Notes: generated from the sequence alone by a model not told the origin. A stretch of 64,000 bases of DNA from Streptomyces sp. NBC_00576 (GCF_036345175.1 NZ_CP107780.1:9982001-10046000); one strand, 5' to 3'; shown: positions 41,473-49,868, counted from the stretch's first letter. Translations and numbers: made by a program.

Positions 41473-42134
41473 TCCGTGTACTGCTCGCCGACGACCAGTC
41501 GTTGGTCCGCGCGGGGTTCAGGGCACTGCTCGACGCGCAGCCGGACATCGAGGTGGCCGGCGAGGCCGCCGACGGGGAGGAGGCGCTGCGCGGTGTCCGC
41601 GAACTGCGCCCCGATGTCGTCCTGATGGACATCCGGATGCCCGTGCTGGACGGGCTCGCCGCGACCCGGCGGATCACCGGCGACGCGGCGCTGAACGACG
41701 TCAGGGTGGTCATGCTGACCACCTTCGAACTCGACGAGTACGTCTTCGAGGCGATCCGCTGCGGTGCCTCCGGCTTTCTGGTGAAGGACACCGAACCGGA
41801 CGAACTCCTGCGCGCCGTACGGGCGGTGGTCGCGGGTGACGCGCTGCTCTCGCCCGGGGTCACCCGGCGTCTGATCGGCGAGTTCGCCGCCCGCTCGAAG
41901 GAACCGGCCGCCGCCGACGCCCTCGCCGCGCTCACCGAGCGGGAGCGGGAGGTGATGGCCCTGGTCGGAATGGGTCTGTCCAACGAGGAGATCGCCCGGC
42001 GCCTGGTGGTCAGCCCGCTCACCGCGAAGACCCATGTGAGCCGGACGATGGTCAAGCTGGGCGCCCGGGACCGGGCCCAACTGGTCGTCCTGGCCTACGA
42101 GTCGGGGTTGGTCCGGCCAGGCTGGCTCGGCTGA
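41469..42134 (+). CDS. NarL/FixJ-family response regulator
   Basis: This 221-aa protein has a receiver domain with phospho-acceptor D in PDVVLMDIRMPVLDGL, the conserved Thr/Lys pocket (VVMLTTFELDEYV and GFLVKD), and a LuxR HTH (LTEREREVMALVGMGLSNEE / IARRLVVSPLTAKTHVSRTM). The GTG start overlaps the kinase gene by 4 bp. Together they form one two-component system that likely binds the upstream palindrome. The last 40 bp overlap the convergent DUF6332 gene. Confidence 0.94.
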   Translation: MIRVLLADDQSLVRAGFRALLDAQPDIEVAGEAADGEEALRGVRELRPDVVLMDIRMPVLDGLAATRRITGDAALNDVRVVMLTTFELDEYVFEAIRCGASGFLVKDTEPDELLRAVRAVVAGDALLSPGVTRRLIGEFAARSKEPAAADALAALTEREREVMALVGMGLSNEEIARRLVVSPLTAKTHVSRTMVKLGARDRAQLVVLAYESGLVRPGWLG

Positions 42135-42418
42135 TCCCCACCGGCGTCGGCGTTATCGCGGGCGAAGCGGTTCAGCACGCTCACCACCCGCACTGTAAAC
42201 AGGATGGCGCCCAGGGTCGCCCCTGAGGCGACGAGCGTGCCCTGCACGGCATCCGACAGCGCGAAGACCAATGCCGGACCGGCCACCACCCCGAAGACGA
42301 CGGCCGCCAGGAACAGGGCGCTGCACAGGGCGTATCCGATCTCCACGGTGACCGCGTCCCGTCGCGCCTGGGAGTCTCGCGCGCGGCCCTGCCCTATGTG
42401 TCCCCCGTGGTTGTCCAT
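42095..42418 (-). CDS. DUF6332-like small membrane protein
   Basis: This 107-aa protein has two membrane helices (IGYALCSALFLAAVVFGVVA and QGTLVASGATLGAILFTVRV) and a charged N-terminus with a QARRDAVTVEIGYAL motif that I recall from Streptomyces DUF6332 proteins. The ATG at 42418 is the most likely start. Its C-terminal 13 codons overlap the end of the response-regulator gene on the opposite strand. Function unknown. Confidence 0.65.
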   Translation of the reverse strand: MDNHGGHIGQGRARDSQARRDAVTVEIGYALCSALFLAAVVFGVVAGPALVFALSDAVQGTLVASGATLGAILFTVRVVSVLNRFARDNADAGGDQPSQPGRTNPDS

Positions 42419-42488
42419 CCGTCGAGTCAAGCAGGCGGGCGCCCGGCCGGGCAAGCCACCCCGGCCGGGCACGAACGACGGACAGACC

Positions 42489-43976
42489 CTAGTCGCGGGC
42501 CGCCACCCGTTCGGTCACCGTCTCCTCCTGAGGCTGGAGGGACTTCGCGACGACGACGGACCGGCTCGGACGCCGGGTGCGCAGACCGGGGAGCGAGACG
42601 AGCAGGCCGACGAGGGCGATGCCCGTCACCACGACCAGCCCGGGCCGGTAGGCGTCGAGGACGGCCTGCGGCGAGGGGTTGTCAGGGGTACCCGCGGTGA
42701 CGACCGCCGTCACGACGGCCAGGAAGATCGCGCCGCCCACCTGGACCGAGGTGTTCAACAGGCCGGAGACCATGCCCTGTTCGTGGTCGTCGACGCCGTT
42801 CGTGGCCTGGATGTTCAGTGAGGGGAAGATCAGCGCGAAGGCCCCGCCGATCAGCAGCATCGACGGCAGGATGAGGGTGGCGTAGCTCGGGTCGAGGCTG
42901 ACGCGCAGGAACAGGGCGTACCCGGTGATCATCAGCGCGAAGCCCGCCACGATCAGCCGCTGGGTGCCGAACCGGTCGACGATCGCGCCCATCTTCGTCG
43001 CGGACAGCGCGACGACCGCACCCGCGGGGAGGAAGGCGAGCGCCGTGTGCAGCGCCGACCAGCCGAGCAGTGACTGCATGTAGATGGTCACCAGGAACTG
43101 GAATCCGACATACGAGCCGAAGAGCGTCAGCGCGCCGAGCTGGGCGCGGATCTGGTTGCCGGAGCGCAGCACACCGAGCCGGACGAGCGGCCCGGCGGAG
43201 CGCCGCTCGACGCGGACGAAGACGGTCAGCAAGGCGGCCACCGCGAGGAAGGACAGCAGTGTGCGGGCCGATGCCCAGCCGACTTCCGGGGCCTGTACGA
43301 CGGTGAAGACCAGCAGCAGCATCGAGGCGGTGCCGAGAATCGCGCCGGGGATGTCGTAGCCGTTGTGGTCCTTCTCGCGTTCGCTGCGCGGCAGCAGCTT
43401 CAGACCCGCGACCAGGGCGAGCACGGCGACCGGCGCCGGCAGCAGCATGGTGAGGCGCCAACTCGCCTCGGTGAGCAGGCCGGAGAGGACCAGGCCCATC
43501 GAGAAGCCGGTGGCCGCGCAGGTGGTGTAGATGGACAGGGCCCGGTTGCGCAGCGGGCCCTCCGCGAAGGTCGTGGTGATGATGGACAGGCCTGCCGGGG
43601 CGGTGAATGCGGCGCTGAGCCCCTTGATGAAACGGCTGGCGATCAGCAGCGGACCCGAGTCGACGAGCCCGCCGAGCAGCGAGGCGAGCGCGAAGACGCC
43701 GAGCGCCACCAGGAACACCTGGCGGCGGCCGAGCAGGTCGGCGGTCCTGCCGCCGAGGAGCAGGAGTCCGCCGTATCCCAGGATGTAGCCGCTGACGATC
43801 CATTGCAGCGTCGAGGTGGAGAGGTCGAGTTCGGAGCCGATGGACGGCAGTGCGACACCGACCATCGACACGTCCAGCGCGTCCAGGAACATCGCTGCGC
43901 AGAGCACCAGCAGGGTGCCCCACAGGCGGGGAGTCCAGCGTCCGTCGGACGCCGGGGTGTTGAGCGGAGAGGTCAT
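42489..43976 (-). CDS. DHA2-type MFS drug exporter (14 helices)
   Basis: This 495-aa proton-driven efflux pump of the EmrB/QacA group has the motif-A LGGRTADLLGRRQVFLVALG, the first-helix ALDVSMVGVALPSIGSEL, and the antiporter-type GLSIITTTFAEGPLRNRAL. The number of hydrophobic segments fits 14. Substrates are probably cationic or hydrophobic drugs. A striking nested palindrome overlaps its promoter, but no regulator gene is adjacent on either side. Confidence 0.92.
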   Translation of the reverse strand: MTSPLNTPASDGRWTPRLWGTLLVLCAAMFLDALDVSMVGVALPSIGSELDLSTSTLQWIVSGYILGYGGLLLLGGRTADLLGRRQVFLVALGVFALASLLGGLVDSGPLLIASRFIKGLSAAFTAPAGLSIITTTFAEGPLRNRALSIYTTCAATGFSMGLVLSGLLTEASWRLTMLLPAPVAVLALVAGLKLLPRSEREKDHNGYDIPGAILGTASMLLLVFTVVQAPEVGWASARTLLSFLAVAALLTVFVRVERRSAGPLVRLGVLRSGNQIRAQLGALTLFGSYVGFQFLVTIYMQSLLGWSALHTALAFLPAGAVVALSATKMGAIVDRFGTQRLIVAGFALMITGYALFLRVSLDPSYATLILPSMLLIGGAFALIFPSLNIQATNGVDDHEQGMVSGLLNTSVQVGGAIFLAVVTAVVTAGTPDNPSPQAVLDAYRPGLVVVTGIALVGLLVSLPGLRTRRPSRSVVVAKSLQPQEETVTERVAARD

Positions 43977-43988
43977 GGCAGAGACAGT

Positions 43989-44019
43989 ACATGCGCATGC
44001 ATCGAATGCAAACGCATGT
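43989..44019 (-). promoter_or_regulatory. Nested palindromic operator at the MFS promoter
   Basis: ACATGCG (43989-43995) pairs with CGCATGT (44013-44019), and inside it TGCAT (43998-44002) pairs with ATGCA (44006-44010) around CGA. It starts 13 bp upstream of the exporter ATG. This looks like the binding site of a TetR-like repressor encoded elsewhere. Confidence 0.75.
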
Positions 44020-44049
44020 AATGCTCGTGCAACAAATGACAGGTCGGCT

Positions 44050-44802
44050 TCAGACGGCGGACTTCTCCTGCCACAGGGCGGCGAGCGCGGGATCGCCGCT
44101 CACGCCGGGAAAGGGCTGCCGGTTCCACAGCGCCAGGTAGAGGGCGGCGGCGGGGCCGGTCACCTCGCAGTCGGCTTCCTGGGCTGCCCGATCCGTGGTT
44201 CGCTCGGCCGCAGGCGGCTCCGACGACAGCCGTACGGTCCACACCGCGTCGTCCCTGTCGGTCGCCCGGACGTGCAGTACCCGGGGCTCGTCCGTGCGGA
44301 CCTGGCTCTTGGCGCGGGCGTGGAAACCGAGCAGCAGTTCGTCGATCCCGTCCGTGGCGAAGTCCGGGGCGAGTGGGGTGGGTGCGGTGGCGAGGGCGGA
44401 TTCGGCGTCCACGCGGTGGACGGCGGTCTCATGGGCTTGCCGCCGGGCCCAGAACGCGAGCGGTGAGGGGGCCGGCATGAAGCTCCAGCACTCGAGGTCG
44501 GGCGGCGCCGAGGCGAGGGTGTCGACGAGGGTGCGATGGCCCTCCCGGAACCAGGTGAGCAGTGCGCTGCCGTCGAGGTCGGGCGGGCCGCCGAAGGGCT
44601 GGGGCGACAGATGGCGTTCGGCGACGTGAGAGGTCGCCCAGCGGTGCACGGCGCCCGTGTGCCGCACCAGCTCGCGCACCTGCCAGCCCGGGCAGGTCGG
44701 CACCTTCGCGTCGGTCCCCGCCCGCTCGGCGGCGGTGGCGAGCAACTGGCCCTCCGCGTCCAGGATTTCCACGAATCGCGAGGTTTCCATCAAGGATTCC
44801 AT
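44050..44802 (-). CDS. Mycothiol-dependent maleylpyruvate isomerase-family protein
   Basis: This ~250-aa DinB/MDMPI-fold protein has the N-terminal four-helix part with FVEILDAEGQLLATAAERAG, PTCPGWQVRELVRHTGAVHR (first metal His), and AFWARRQAHETAVHRVDAES (the HExxxHR-type second ligand), followed by a C-terminal SCP-2-like domain (VLHVRATDRDDAVWTVRLS). Such proteins use mycothiol, the actinobacterial thiol. Three in-frame ATGs lie at the start (44817, 44802, 44790); GGAG is best spaced for 44802. It lies 34 bp downstream of the alpha/beta hydrolase gene on the same strand. Confidence 0.9.
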   Translation of the reverse strand: MESLMETSRFVEILDAEGQLLATAAERAGTDAKVPTCPGWQVRELVRHTGAVHRWATSHVAERHLSPQPFGGPPDLDGSALLTWFREGHRTLVDTLASAPPDLECWSFMPAPSPLAFWARRQAHETAVHRVDAESALATAPTPLAPDFATDGIDELLLGFHARAKSQVRTDEPRVLHVRATDRDDAVWTVRLSSEPPAAERTTDRAAQEADCEVTGPAAALYLALWNRQPFPGVSGDPALAALWQEKSAV

Positions 44803-44836
44803 CAAGGCGTTCTCCATTCGAGAGTGCGGTCGTTCC

Positions 44837-45682
44837 CTACGTCAGGAACGCTTCGGTGGTTGCCATGAACCGGTCCGCGTCGTCGAGCCACGGGAAGTGT
44901 CCGGCGCCAGGCTGGACGACCAGTTCGGCATGCGGGAACAGTCCCGAGAGCTCGGCCATCGCGGGCGGTGGGGAGTTGAGGTCGGCCTCCCCGGCCAGCA
45001 CGAGGACCGGTGAGGCGAGACGGGCCAGTGCCGCCCGGGTTGCTGCCGGGTCGAAGGCGCCCTCGGCGGCGAAAACGGCCGCTGCGTCGGCGTTGCGCTG
45101 CCCGTCCTCCGCGGCCCGGTGCGCGCGGGCAGCCTCGTCCCAACGGCCGTACCAGAAAGGGGCGATGGCCTGGAAGGTGTCGGCGCCCGCCCGGCCGGCG
45201 ACGAGTGCCTCCAGGGCCGCGAACGCCTCCGGGAACCACGGCTCGTCCTGGCGCAGCCGTGCCGTTTCGACCCGGACGTCTCCGGTGACGGTGATGCCGA
45301 CGGCCGCCACGCTCGGGGTGATCAGCGCGAGTCTGCCGACGCGCTCGGGGTGCCGGGCCGCGTACAGCGCGGCCAGATTCGTGCCGGCGGAGTGGCCGAG
45401 CAGGTCCAGTCGGTCGAGGCCGAGGTGCTCGCGCAGGGCCTCGACGTCGTCGACGAGACGGTCGCAGCGATAGGACGCGGGGTCCTCCGGCACCGCCGAC
45501 CGGCCGGTGCCCCGGAGATCGAGCATGATCAGGCGCCGGTGCGCGGACAGACCGCCGAGGTCCCCGAGATAGACGGAGTCCTGCATCGGCCCGCCGGGCA
45601 GACAGATGAGCGGCGGTCCCTCCCCGAGTACGCGGCAGGCCAGCTTGGTTCCGTCGTACGCGGAGAAGGCAGACATGGCCAT
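44837..45682 (-). CDS. Alpha/beta hydrolase
   Basis: This 281-aa hydrolase has the oxyanion turn LICLPGGPMQDSVYLGDLGG, HRRLIMLDLRGTGRSAVPED, nucleophile elbow LDLLGHSAGTNLAALYA (Ser), the acid Asp in VLVLAGEADLNSPP, and the His in GAGHFPWLDD. It resembles proline iminopeptidase-like and lactonase-like proteins, but the substrate is unknown. The start is ATG 45682 or 45676. It is probably co-transcribed with the mycothiol-dependent isomerase-like gene that follows. Confidence 0.9.
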   Translation of the reverse strand: MAMSAFSAYDGTKLACRVLGEGPPLICLPGGPMQDSVYLGDLGGLSAHRRLIMLDLRGTGRSAVPEDPASYRCDRLVDDVEALREHLGLDRLDLLGHSAGTNLAALYAARHPERVGRLALITPSVAAVGITVTGDVRVETARLRQDEPWFPEAFAALEALVAGRAGADTFQAIAPFWYGRWDEAARAHRAAEDGQRNADAAAVFAAEGAFDPAATRAALARLASPVLVLAGEADLNSPPPAMAELSGLFPHAELVVQPGAGHFPWLDDADRFMATTEAFLT

Positions 45683-45758
45683 GACTGTCGCAGCGGTGTT
45701 CCGGCTGGGCAACCGGTTTTGGGCTGGGTCGGCCTGCGGACAGGGCGTTGCTTGCGAG

Positions 45759-45913
45759 CGTGTTCGACAGTCCGACGAGCACGCCGAGGAGATCGTGGCC
45801 AGATCCGGTCCTTGGGATTCACCGGCGCGTTCGTCGGCCTGTGGGCCTGGGACCTGACGGGCGGGGGCCTGCACGCGGACTTCGGCGAGACCACGTACCG
45901 CGTCGCCGATTGA
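45759..45913 (+). pseudogene. 3' remnant of a GH43-type beta-xylosidase/arabinofuranosidase gene, frameshifted
   Basis: The fragment SDEHAEEIVA (45771-45800, first frame) continues after a shift near 45800 as IRSLGFTGAFVGLWAWDLTG and then GLHADFGETTYRVAD, ending at TGA 45911-45913. This resembles the C-terminal end of GH43 xylosidases (FTGAFVGLxxQDLTGxGxxADF). Nothing recognisable precedes it, so the rest of the gene is lost. The start and ribosome-binding site are absent. The gene-free stretch from 45683 to 46056 is otherwise featureless. Confidence 0.65.
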
Positions 45914-46056
45914 ATCATCCGGGGCTCGGACCACGTCCTGGCTACGGTGACGGGGTGGGGTGCGACGGACTGGTCCGCACCGCGAAGCGGCCGACGCGCG
46001 ATTGTCAGTGCCGGATGCCAGGCTGATGTCACACGGATCTGCGAAAGGGAATCGTC

Positions 46057-46854
46057 GTGATCACCACTGACCTCGCACCTGGCTCCCCCTGCTGGCTCGA
46101 CCTCGGTGCCCCCGACGTCCCGGCCGCCGCGGCCTTCTACGGCGCGGTGCTCGGCTGGGAGTACGAGTCCATGGGCGAGGGGGAGGACATGGAAGGCGGG
46201 ATGTTCCGGAAAGACGGCAAGATCGTCGCCGGGCTCGGCAAGCTCACCGAAGAGGGCGCGCGCCCGGCCTGGATGATCTATTACACCGTCACCGACGCGG
46301 ATGCCTCGACCCAGGCCGTGGAGCGGGCGGGAGGCACGGTGCGGGTGGCGCCGAGAGACCTCGACGACTGGGGTCGGATGGCGCACTACAGCGACCCGCT
46401 GGGGGGCCAGTTCGCGGTCTGGCAGCCGGGGAAGAACTCGGGCTTCGAGCTGGCGGACGAGCCGGGCTCATTGTCCTGGACCGAGCTGTACACGTCCGAT
46501 GCCGCGGCCGCCAAGGAGTTCTACGGCAGAGTCTTCGACTGGCGGTTCAGCGACATGGAATTGCCGGGCGGCGGCGGCACGTACATCCTCATCACCCCTG
46601 CCGGGCTTCCCGAGGAGCGTATGCAGGGCGGCCTCATGCAACTCCCCGAGGAGAACCTCGCCCTGGCGGACGGGCGGCCGTACTGGCACCCGGTCTTCAA
46701 CGTCGCCGACTGCGACGCCGCGGTCGCCAAGGTCACCGAGAACGGCGGCAGTGTGCAGATGGGACCCGAGGACGCGGAGGGTGTCGGCCGACTGGCCGTC
46801 TGCCTCGATCCGTCGAACGCGGACTTCGTGGTGCTCACTCCATCGCAGAGCTGA
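46057..46854 (+). CDS. Double VOC-domain protein
   Basis: This 265-aa protein has two glyoxalase-fold modules: module 1 with PGSPCWLDLGAPDVPAAAAF, GWEYESMGEGED and AHYSDPLGGQFAVWQPGKNS, and module 2 with LSWTELYTSDAAAAKEFYGR, YWHPVFNVADCDAAVAKVTE and LAVCLDPSNADFVVLTPS. The typical actinobacterial CFP-30B/VOC27-like arrangement is seen; relatives bind or modify small hydrophobic molecules. The GTG at 46057 has AAAGGGA upstream. Which compound it handles is unknown. Confidence 0.9.
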   Translation: MITTDLAPGSPCWLDLGAPDVPAAAAFYGAVLGWEYESMGEGEDMEGGMFRKDGKIVAGLGKLTEEGARPAWMIYYTVTDADASTQAVERAGGTVRVAPRDLDDWGRMAHYSDPLGGQFAVWQPGKNSGFELADEPGSLSWTELYTSDAAAAKEFYGRVFDWRFSDMELPGGGGTYILITPAGLPEERMQGGLMQLPEENLALADGRPYWHPVFNVADCDAAVAKVTENGGSVQMGPEDAEGVGRLAVCLDPSNADFVVLTPSQS

Positions 46855-46955
46855 GTCGGCAAGGGCGTGGCATCAGTGCTCTGCCGCGCGTCGGGTGACG
46901 AATCCGATGACGGCTGCCGTGGCGGCCAGTGCCGCAACACTGGTGAGGGCGACGG

Positions 46956-47282
46956 TCAGGGCGAGCCCCCGGACACCGCGCCGGGAACCACCGCGTTCCG
47001 GGTGCCCGAGAAGATGACGCCGGGGTCGGACGGGGCGTGGTTGAGGACCCACAGGCCGATCAGTACGGCGAGGGTGAAGACGACGGTGATCAGGACGGCG
47101 AGGACGAGCCGGCGGCGTCTTTCCCGTCGCAGCCAGTCGCCGCGCGCCGTGCGGTAGGCGCCGGGGGAGGGGGCGGCGCTCACTCCGCCGGCCAGCGTCT
47201 CCAGGGCGGCGCGCAACTCCCGTTCCGTGCGGTGCTGTTCCGCGAAGCTGTTGTCGGCCCGGTCCGGGCTGATGTCGTTCAT
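46956..47282 (-). CDS. Small single-helix membrane protein, putative anti-sigma partner
   Basis: This 108-aa protein has a cytoplasmic N-terminus with a helix TERELRAALETLAGGVSAAP, a basic RRERRRRLVLA before one membrane helix (VLITVVFTLAVLIGLWVL) and a short outer tail. The ATG overlaps the sigma-factor stop (ATGA), so it is co-translated with the sigma factor. It lacks the zinc-binding HxxxCxxC motif of ZAS anti-sigmas, so an anti-sigma function is inferred only from position and topology. Just after the stop, another frame reads a helix-like LTVALTSVAALAATAAVIGF, which could be the product of a frameshift. Confidence 0.6.
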   Translation of the reverse strand: MNDISPDRADNSFAEQHRTERELRAALETLAGGVSAAPSPGAYRTARGDWLRRERRRRLVLAVLITVVFTLAVLIGLWVLNHAPSDPGVIFSGTRNAVVPGAVSGGSP

Positions 47283-47917
47283 CGCCGTGTCTCCATCGCC
47301 TGGGTCAGAGCGGCGATGCCGCGTGCGGTGTGCGTCTTGACCGATCCGCAGGAGATGCCCATCGCGGCGGCGATCTCGCTCTCCTTGAGGCCCAGCCAGT
47401 GCCGCAGGACGAGAGCCTCGCGCTGTCGGGCGGGCAGCTGCTGGAGGGCGCCGATCAGTACGCGCTGGTCGTCGTGGAGCAGAGCGGTGCTCTCGGCGGA
47501 GGCGACGGAGTCGTCCGGCGGGGGCGGGTTCTCCACATGTCTGCGGGCGACCTGGAGGTGACGTATGCGCATCCGGGTCAGATTGCACACGGTGGAGCGC
47601 AGATACGCCTCCGCCGCCCCGGTCTCGCGCAGCCGCCGCCACTTCCGGTAGAGCTGGTAGTAGGCCTCGGCCACCACGTTCTCCGGGTCGTCCGCGCCGA
47701 GCAGGACGGCCAGCCGCAACATCGAGGCGTAGTGCAGCTCGAAGAGGCCGGCGAGGGCGGCTTCGCGTTCGAGCTCGGCCGGATCGCCCACCACGGGGGC
47801 GAGGACCTCGCTCGCGGCGGCCGGCCGCGGAACGCTCGGCGCGGTGCCGGCCGGTTCGGCCAGGGCCGCGGCCACCGGTGGCATCACCGGCAAGGGCGTG
47901 TGCTGTCTGCGTCTCAC
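47279..47917 (-). CDS. ECF-type sigma factor (SigE/Sig70-like)
   Basis: This 212-aa extracytoplasmic-function sigma factor has a Pro/Ala-rich N-terminus, region 2 (ELHYASMLRLAVLLGADDPE, then VVAEAYYQLYRKWRRL and LRSTVCNLTRMRIRHL) and region 4 with LPARQREALVLRHWLGLKES and EIAAAMGISCGSVKTHTARG. GTG 47917 overlaps the stop of the symporter gene (GTGA), and its own stop overlaps the next ATG, so the three are translationally coupled. Its regulon is unknown; the operon suggests a link to membrane or nutrient status. Confidence 0.88.
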   Translation of the reverse strand: MRRRQHTPLPVMPPVAAALAEPAGTAPSVPRPAAASEVLAPVVGDPAELEREAALAGLFELHYASMLRLAVLLGADDPENVVAEAYYQLYRKWRRLRETGAAEAYLRSTVCNLTRMRIRHLQVARRHVENPPPPDDSVASAESTALLHDDQRVLIGALQQLPARQREALVLRHWLGLKESEIAAAMGISCGSVKTHTARGIAALTQAMETRR

Positions 47918-49476
47918 GGGTTGTTCGCTCCCGTCTCGGGGCGTCGCCTGACGGTCAGGCGGGACGGCAGGTCGGTCGCGTCGGCGCCGCGCGGGACGCC
48001 GAGACGTGTCAGGGCCGCGGTGCCGAGCACGGCGACGGCCAGGTTGAGCAGAAGGGCGGCCAGCCCCGCGTAGATCTGCAGGGGCTGGTCGGCGGAACCG
48101 AACGGCACGATGGAGGAGAAACCCTCGCGCACCACCATGAACGTTCCGGCCGCCATACCGGTGGCCCACCCGGCGAGCAGCGCGCGCGGATGCAGCCGGC
48201 CGGTGAACAGCCCGATGGCGACGGCCGGGAAGATCTGCAGGATCCAGACACCGCCGAGCAGTTGGAGATTGACGGCGTCCTGGTCGCGCAGGCCGAACAC
48301 GAACGCGACGGCCCCCACCTTCGCGGTGAGCGACACCGCCTTGGCGATGCGCACCTGCCGCTTGGGCGTGGCCGTCGGATGCACGTACTCGACGTACACA
48401 TTGCGTACGAAGCTGGTGGCGGCCGCGATCGACATCACGGCGGCCGGGACCAGCGCGCCCACGGTGATCGCGCCGAACACCAGGCCCGCCAGCGGCCCGG
48501 GCATCAACCGGTCGACCAGCATCGGCACGGCGGCCTCAGCACCGCCCTCCGGTGCCCGTACCCCCGCCGCCAGTGCCGCGATGCCGAGGAAGCCGAAGAG
48601 CGCCAGCAGCCCTGTCCACGCGGGCAGCGCCACGGTGACCTTGCGGACGGTGCGCGTACCGTCGGCCGCGAAACCGGCGGTGAGCACATGCGGGTACATC
48701 AGCAGCGCCAGTGCGGAGCCGAGGGCGAGCGTGGCGTAGGCCGGCTGCTGCGCAGGGGACAGGAGCAGCGGCGAGTGGGCGGCGTCCGTTCCGCCGAGCC
48801 GGCGCGCCGCCCCGTCGAAAACCGAGCCGGGCCCGCCGAACCGGTCGAGGACCAGCCAGCAGACGACGCCCAGCGAGACGAAGACGGCCACCGCCTTGAG
48901 CGCCGAGATCACGGCGGGCGCGCGCAGCCCGTACCGGTACGTGGCCACCGCGAGCCCCGCGAACAGCGCCACCATGACCAGGTCCCCGGCGGCGCCCCGC
49001 GGATAGAGACCCCCGGCGGTCAACACGGCACGTATGCCCAGGAGTTGCAGCGCCAGATACGGCATCGTGGCGAGGATCCCGGTCAGCGCGACCACCAGCG
49101 CCAGCGGCGGTGAACCGTACCGCCCGCGCACGAAGTCGGCGACGGTGATGTAGCCGTGCCGCCGGGCCACCGCCCACAGCCGGGTCAGCAGCACGAACGC
49201 GAGCGGGCAGACGATCACCGTGTACGGCACCGCGAAGAAGGCGGACGCCCCGTTGCCGTACGCCAGTCCGGGCACGGCGGTGAAGGTGTACGCGGTGAAG
49301 ATCGTGCCGCCGAGCAGCAGCCACGTCCACACCGGGCCGAGGCTCCGGTCGGCCAGCGCCCACCCCTCCAGCGAGGGCAACCGGTCGTTCGGGCGCAGGC
49401 GGCGCGCGGTCACGGCGAGCAGCGACGCCCCGCCGATCACGGCGAGGAACGTCGCGGTCATGGCGCTGTCCGCCAT
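47914..49476 (-). CDS. Sodium:solute symporter (SSS family)
   Basis: This 520-aa membrane protein has about 13 hydrophobic helices. SSS landmarks include the substrate region TWLLLGGTIFTAYTFTAVPG, FADFVRGRYGS-like VADFVRGRYGSPPLALVVAL, VGALVPAAVMSIAAATSFVR (Na2-type site) and LQLLGGVWILQIFPAVAIGL. It resembles acetate/monocarboxylate permeases (ActP/MctC type), so a small carboxylate such as acetate or pyruvate is a plausible substrate. It is the first gene of an overlapping operon with the sigma factor and small membrane protein. Divergent from it lies a DUF3311 gene, the usual partner of such symporters. Confidence 0.9.
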   Translation of the reverse strand: MADSAMTATFLAVIGGASLLAVTARRLRPNDRLPSLEGWALADRSLGPVWTWLLLGGTIFTAYTFTAVPGLAYGNGASAFFAVPYTVIVCPLAFVLLTRLWAVARRHGYITVADFVRGRYGSPPLALVVALTGILATMPYLALQLLGIRAVLTAGGLYPRGAAGDLVMVALFAGLAVATYRYGLRAPAVISALKAVAVFVSLGVVCWLVLDRFGGPGSVFDGAARRLGGTDAAHSPLLLSPAQQPAYATLALGSALALLMYPHVLTAGFAADGTRTVRKVTVALPAWTGLLALFGFLGIAALAAGVRAPEGGAEAAVPMLVDRLMPGPLAGLVFGAITVGALVPAAVMSIAAATSFVRNVYVEYVHPTATPKRQVRIAKAVSLTAKVGAVAFVFGLRDQDAVNLQLLGGVWILQIFPAVAIGLFTGRLHPRALLAGWATGMAAGTFMVVREGFSSIVPFGSADQPLQIYAGLAALLLNLAVAVLGTAALTRLGVPRGADATDLPSRLTVRRRPETGANNP

Positions 49477-49646
49477 GGGTCACCGTCCTTGGTGTGCCTG
49501 AAACCCCTCGCCGGAGAGTTGCGCGGGTGGCCGGTTCGGAGGACAGGGAACCGACGGGAAATATTCTGGAAATTCGGTGTCAACCGTTTCCGGCGGGTGG
49601 GCAACTCTTGCACAGACCCACAGCGAGCGGGAAGGGAGCGCAGGTC
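49477..49646. promoter_or_regulatory. Divergent promoter region, symporter / DUF3311-CstA
   Basis: On the minus strand a TTGACA lies at 49583-49578, and a dyad GGAAA (49569-49573) / TTTCC (49588-49592) surrounds it. The segment 49555-49595 is distinctly AT-richer than the flanks. It probably contains the symporter promoter and shared control sites; a good -10 at standard spacing was not found. Confidence 0.4.
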
Positions 49647-49868
49647 ATGGCACGGACCGGACACCAGCGGCTACGGCACGTCGCCGTCGCCGTGCTGCTC
49701 CTCGCGCCCGCGGCAGGGCTGCTGTGGGTCCCCTGGTACGCCGGTGCGAGCCCGCGTCTCGCCGGGACACCGTTCTTCTACTGGTACCAGCTCGCCTGGG
49801 TACCGGGGAGCGGGCTCTGCCTGCTCGCCGCCTACGCGCTGACCAGGAAGGAAGGCCGCGACCCCTGA
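49647..49868 (+). CDS. DUF3311 small membrane protein
   Basis: This 73-aa protein has two helices (VAVAVLLLAPAAGLLWVPWY and WYQLAWVPGSGLCLLAAYAL) and the FYWYQLAWVP motif of DUF3311, a family normally encoded beside SSS symporters. ATG 49647 has GGGAAGGGAG upstream. Here it is divergent from the symporter and 95 bp before cstA, so it may work with either transporter. It could stabilise or assist the symporter, but this is not shown. Confidence 0.85.
   Translation: MARTGHQRLRHVAVAVLLLAPAAGLLWVPWYAGASPRLAGTPFFYWYQLAWVPGSGLCLLAAYALTRKEGRDP

Noticed and set aside
49578..49583. TTGACA on the minus strand upstream of the symporter
   Set aside because: A perfect -35, but no good -10 at 16-18 bp; mentioned in the divergent region, not called as a promoter on its own.
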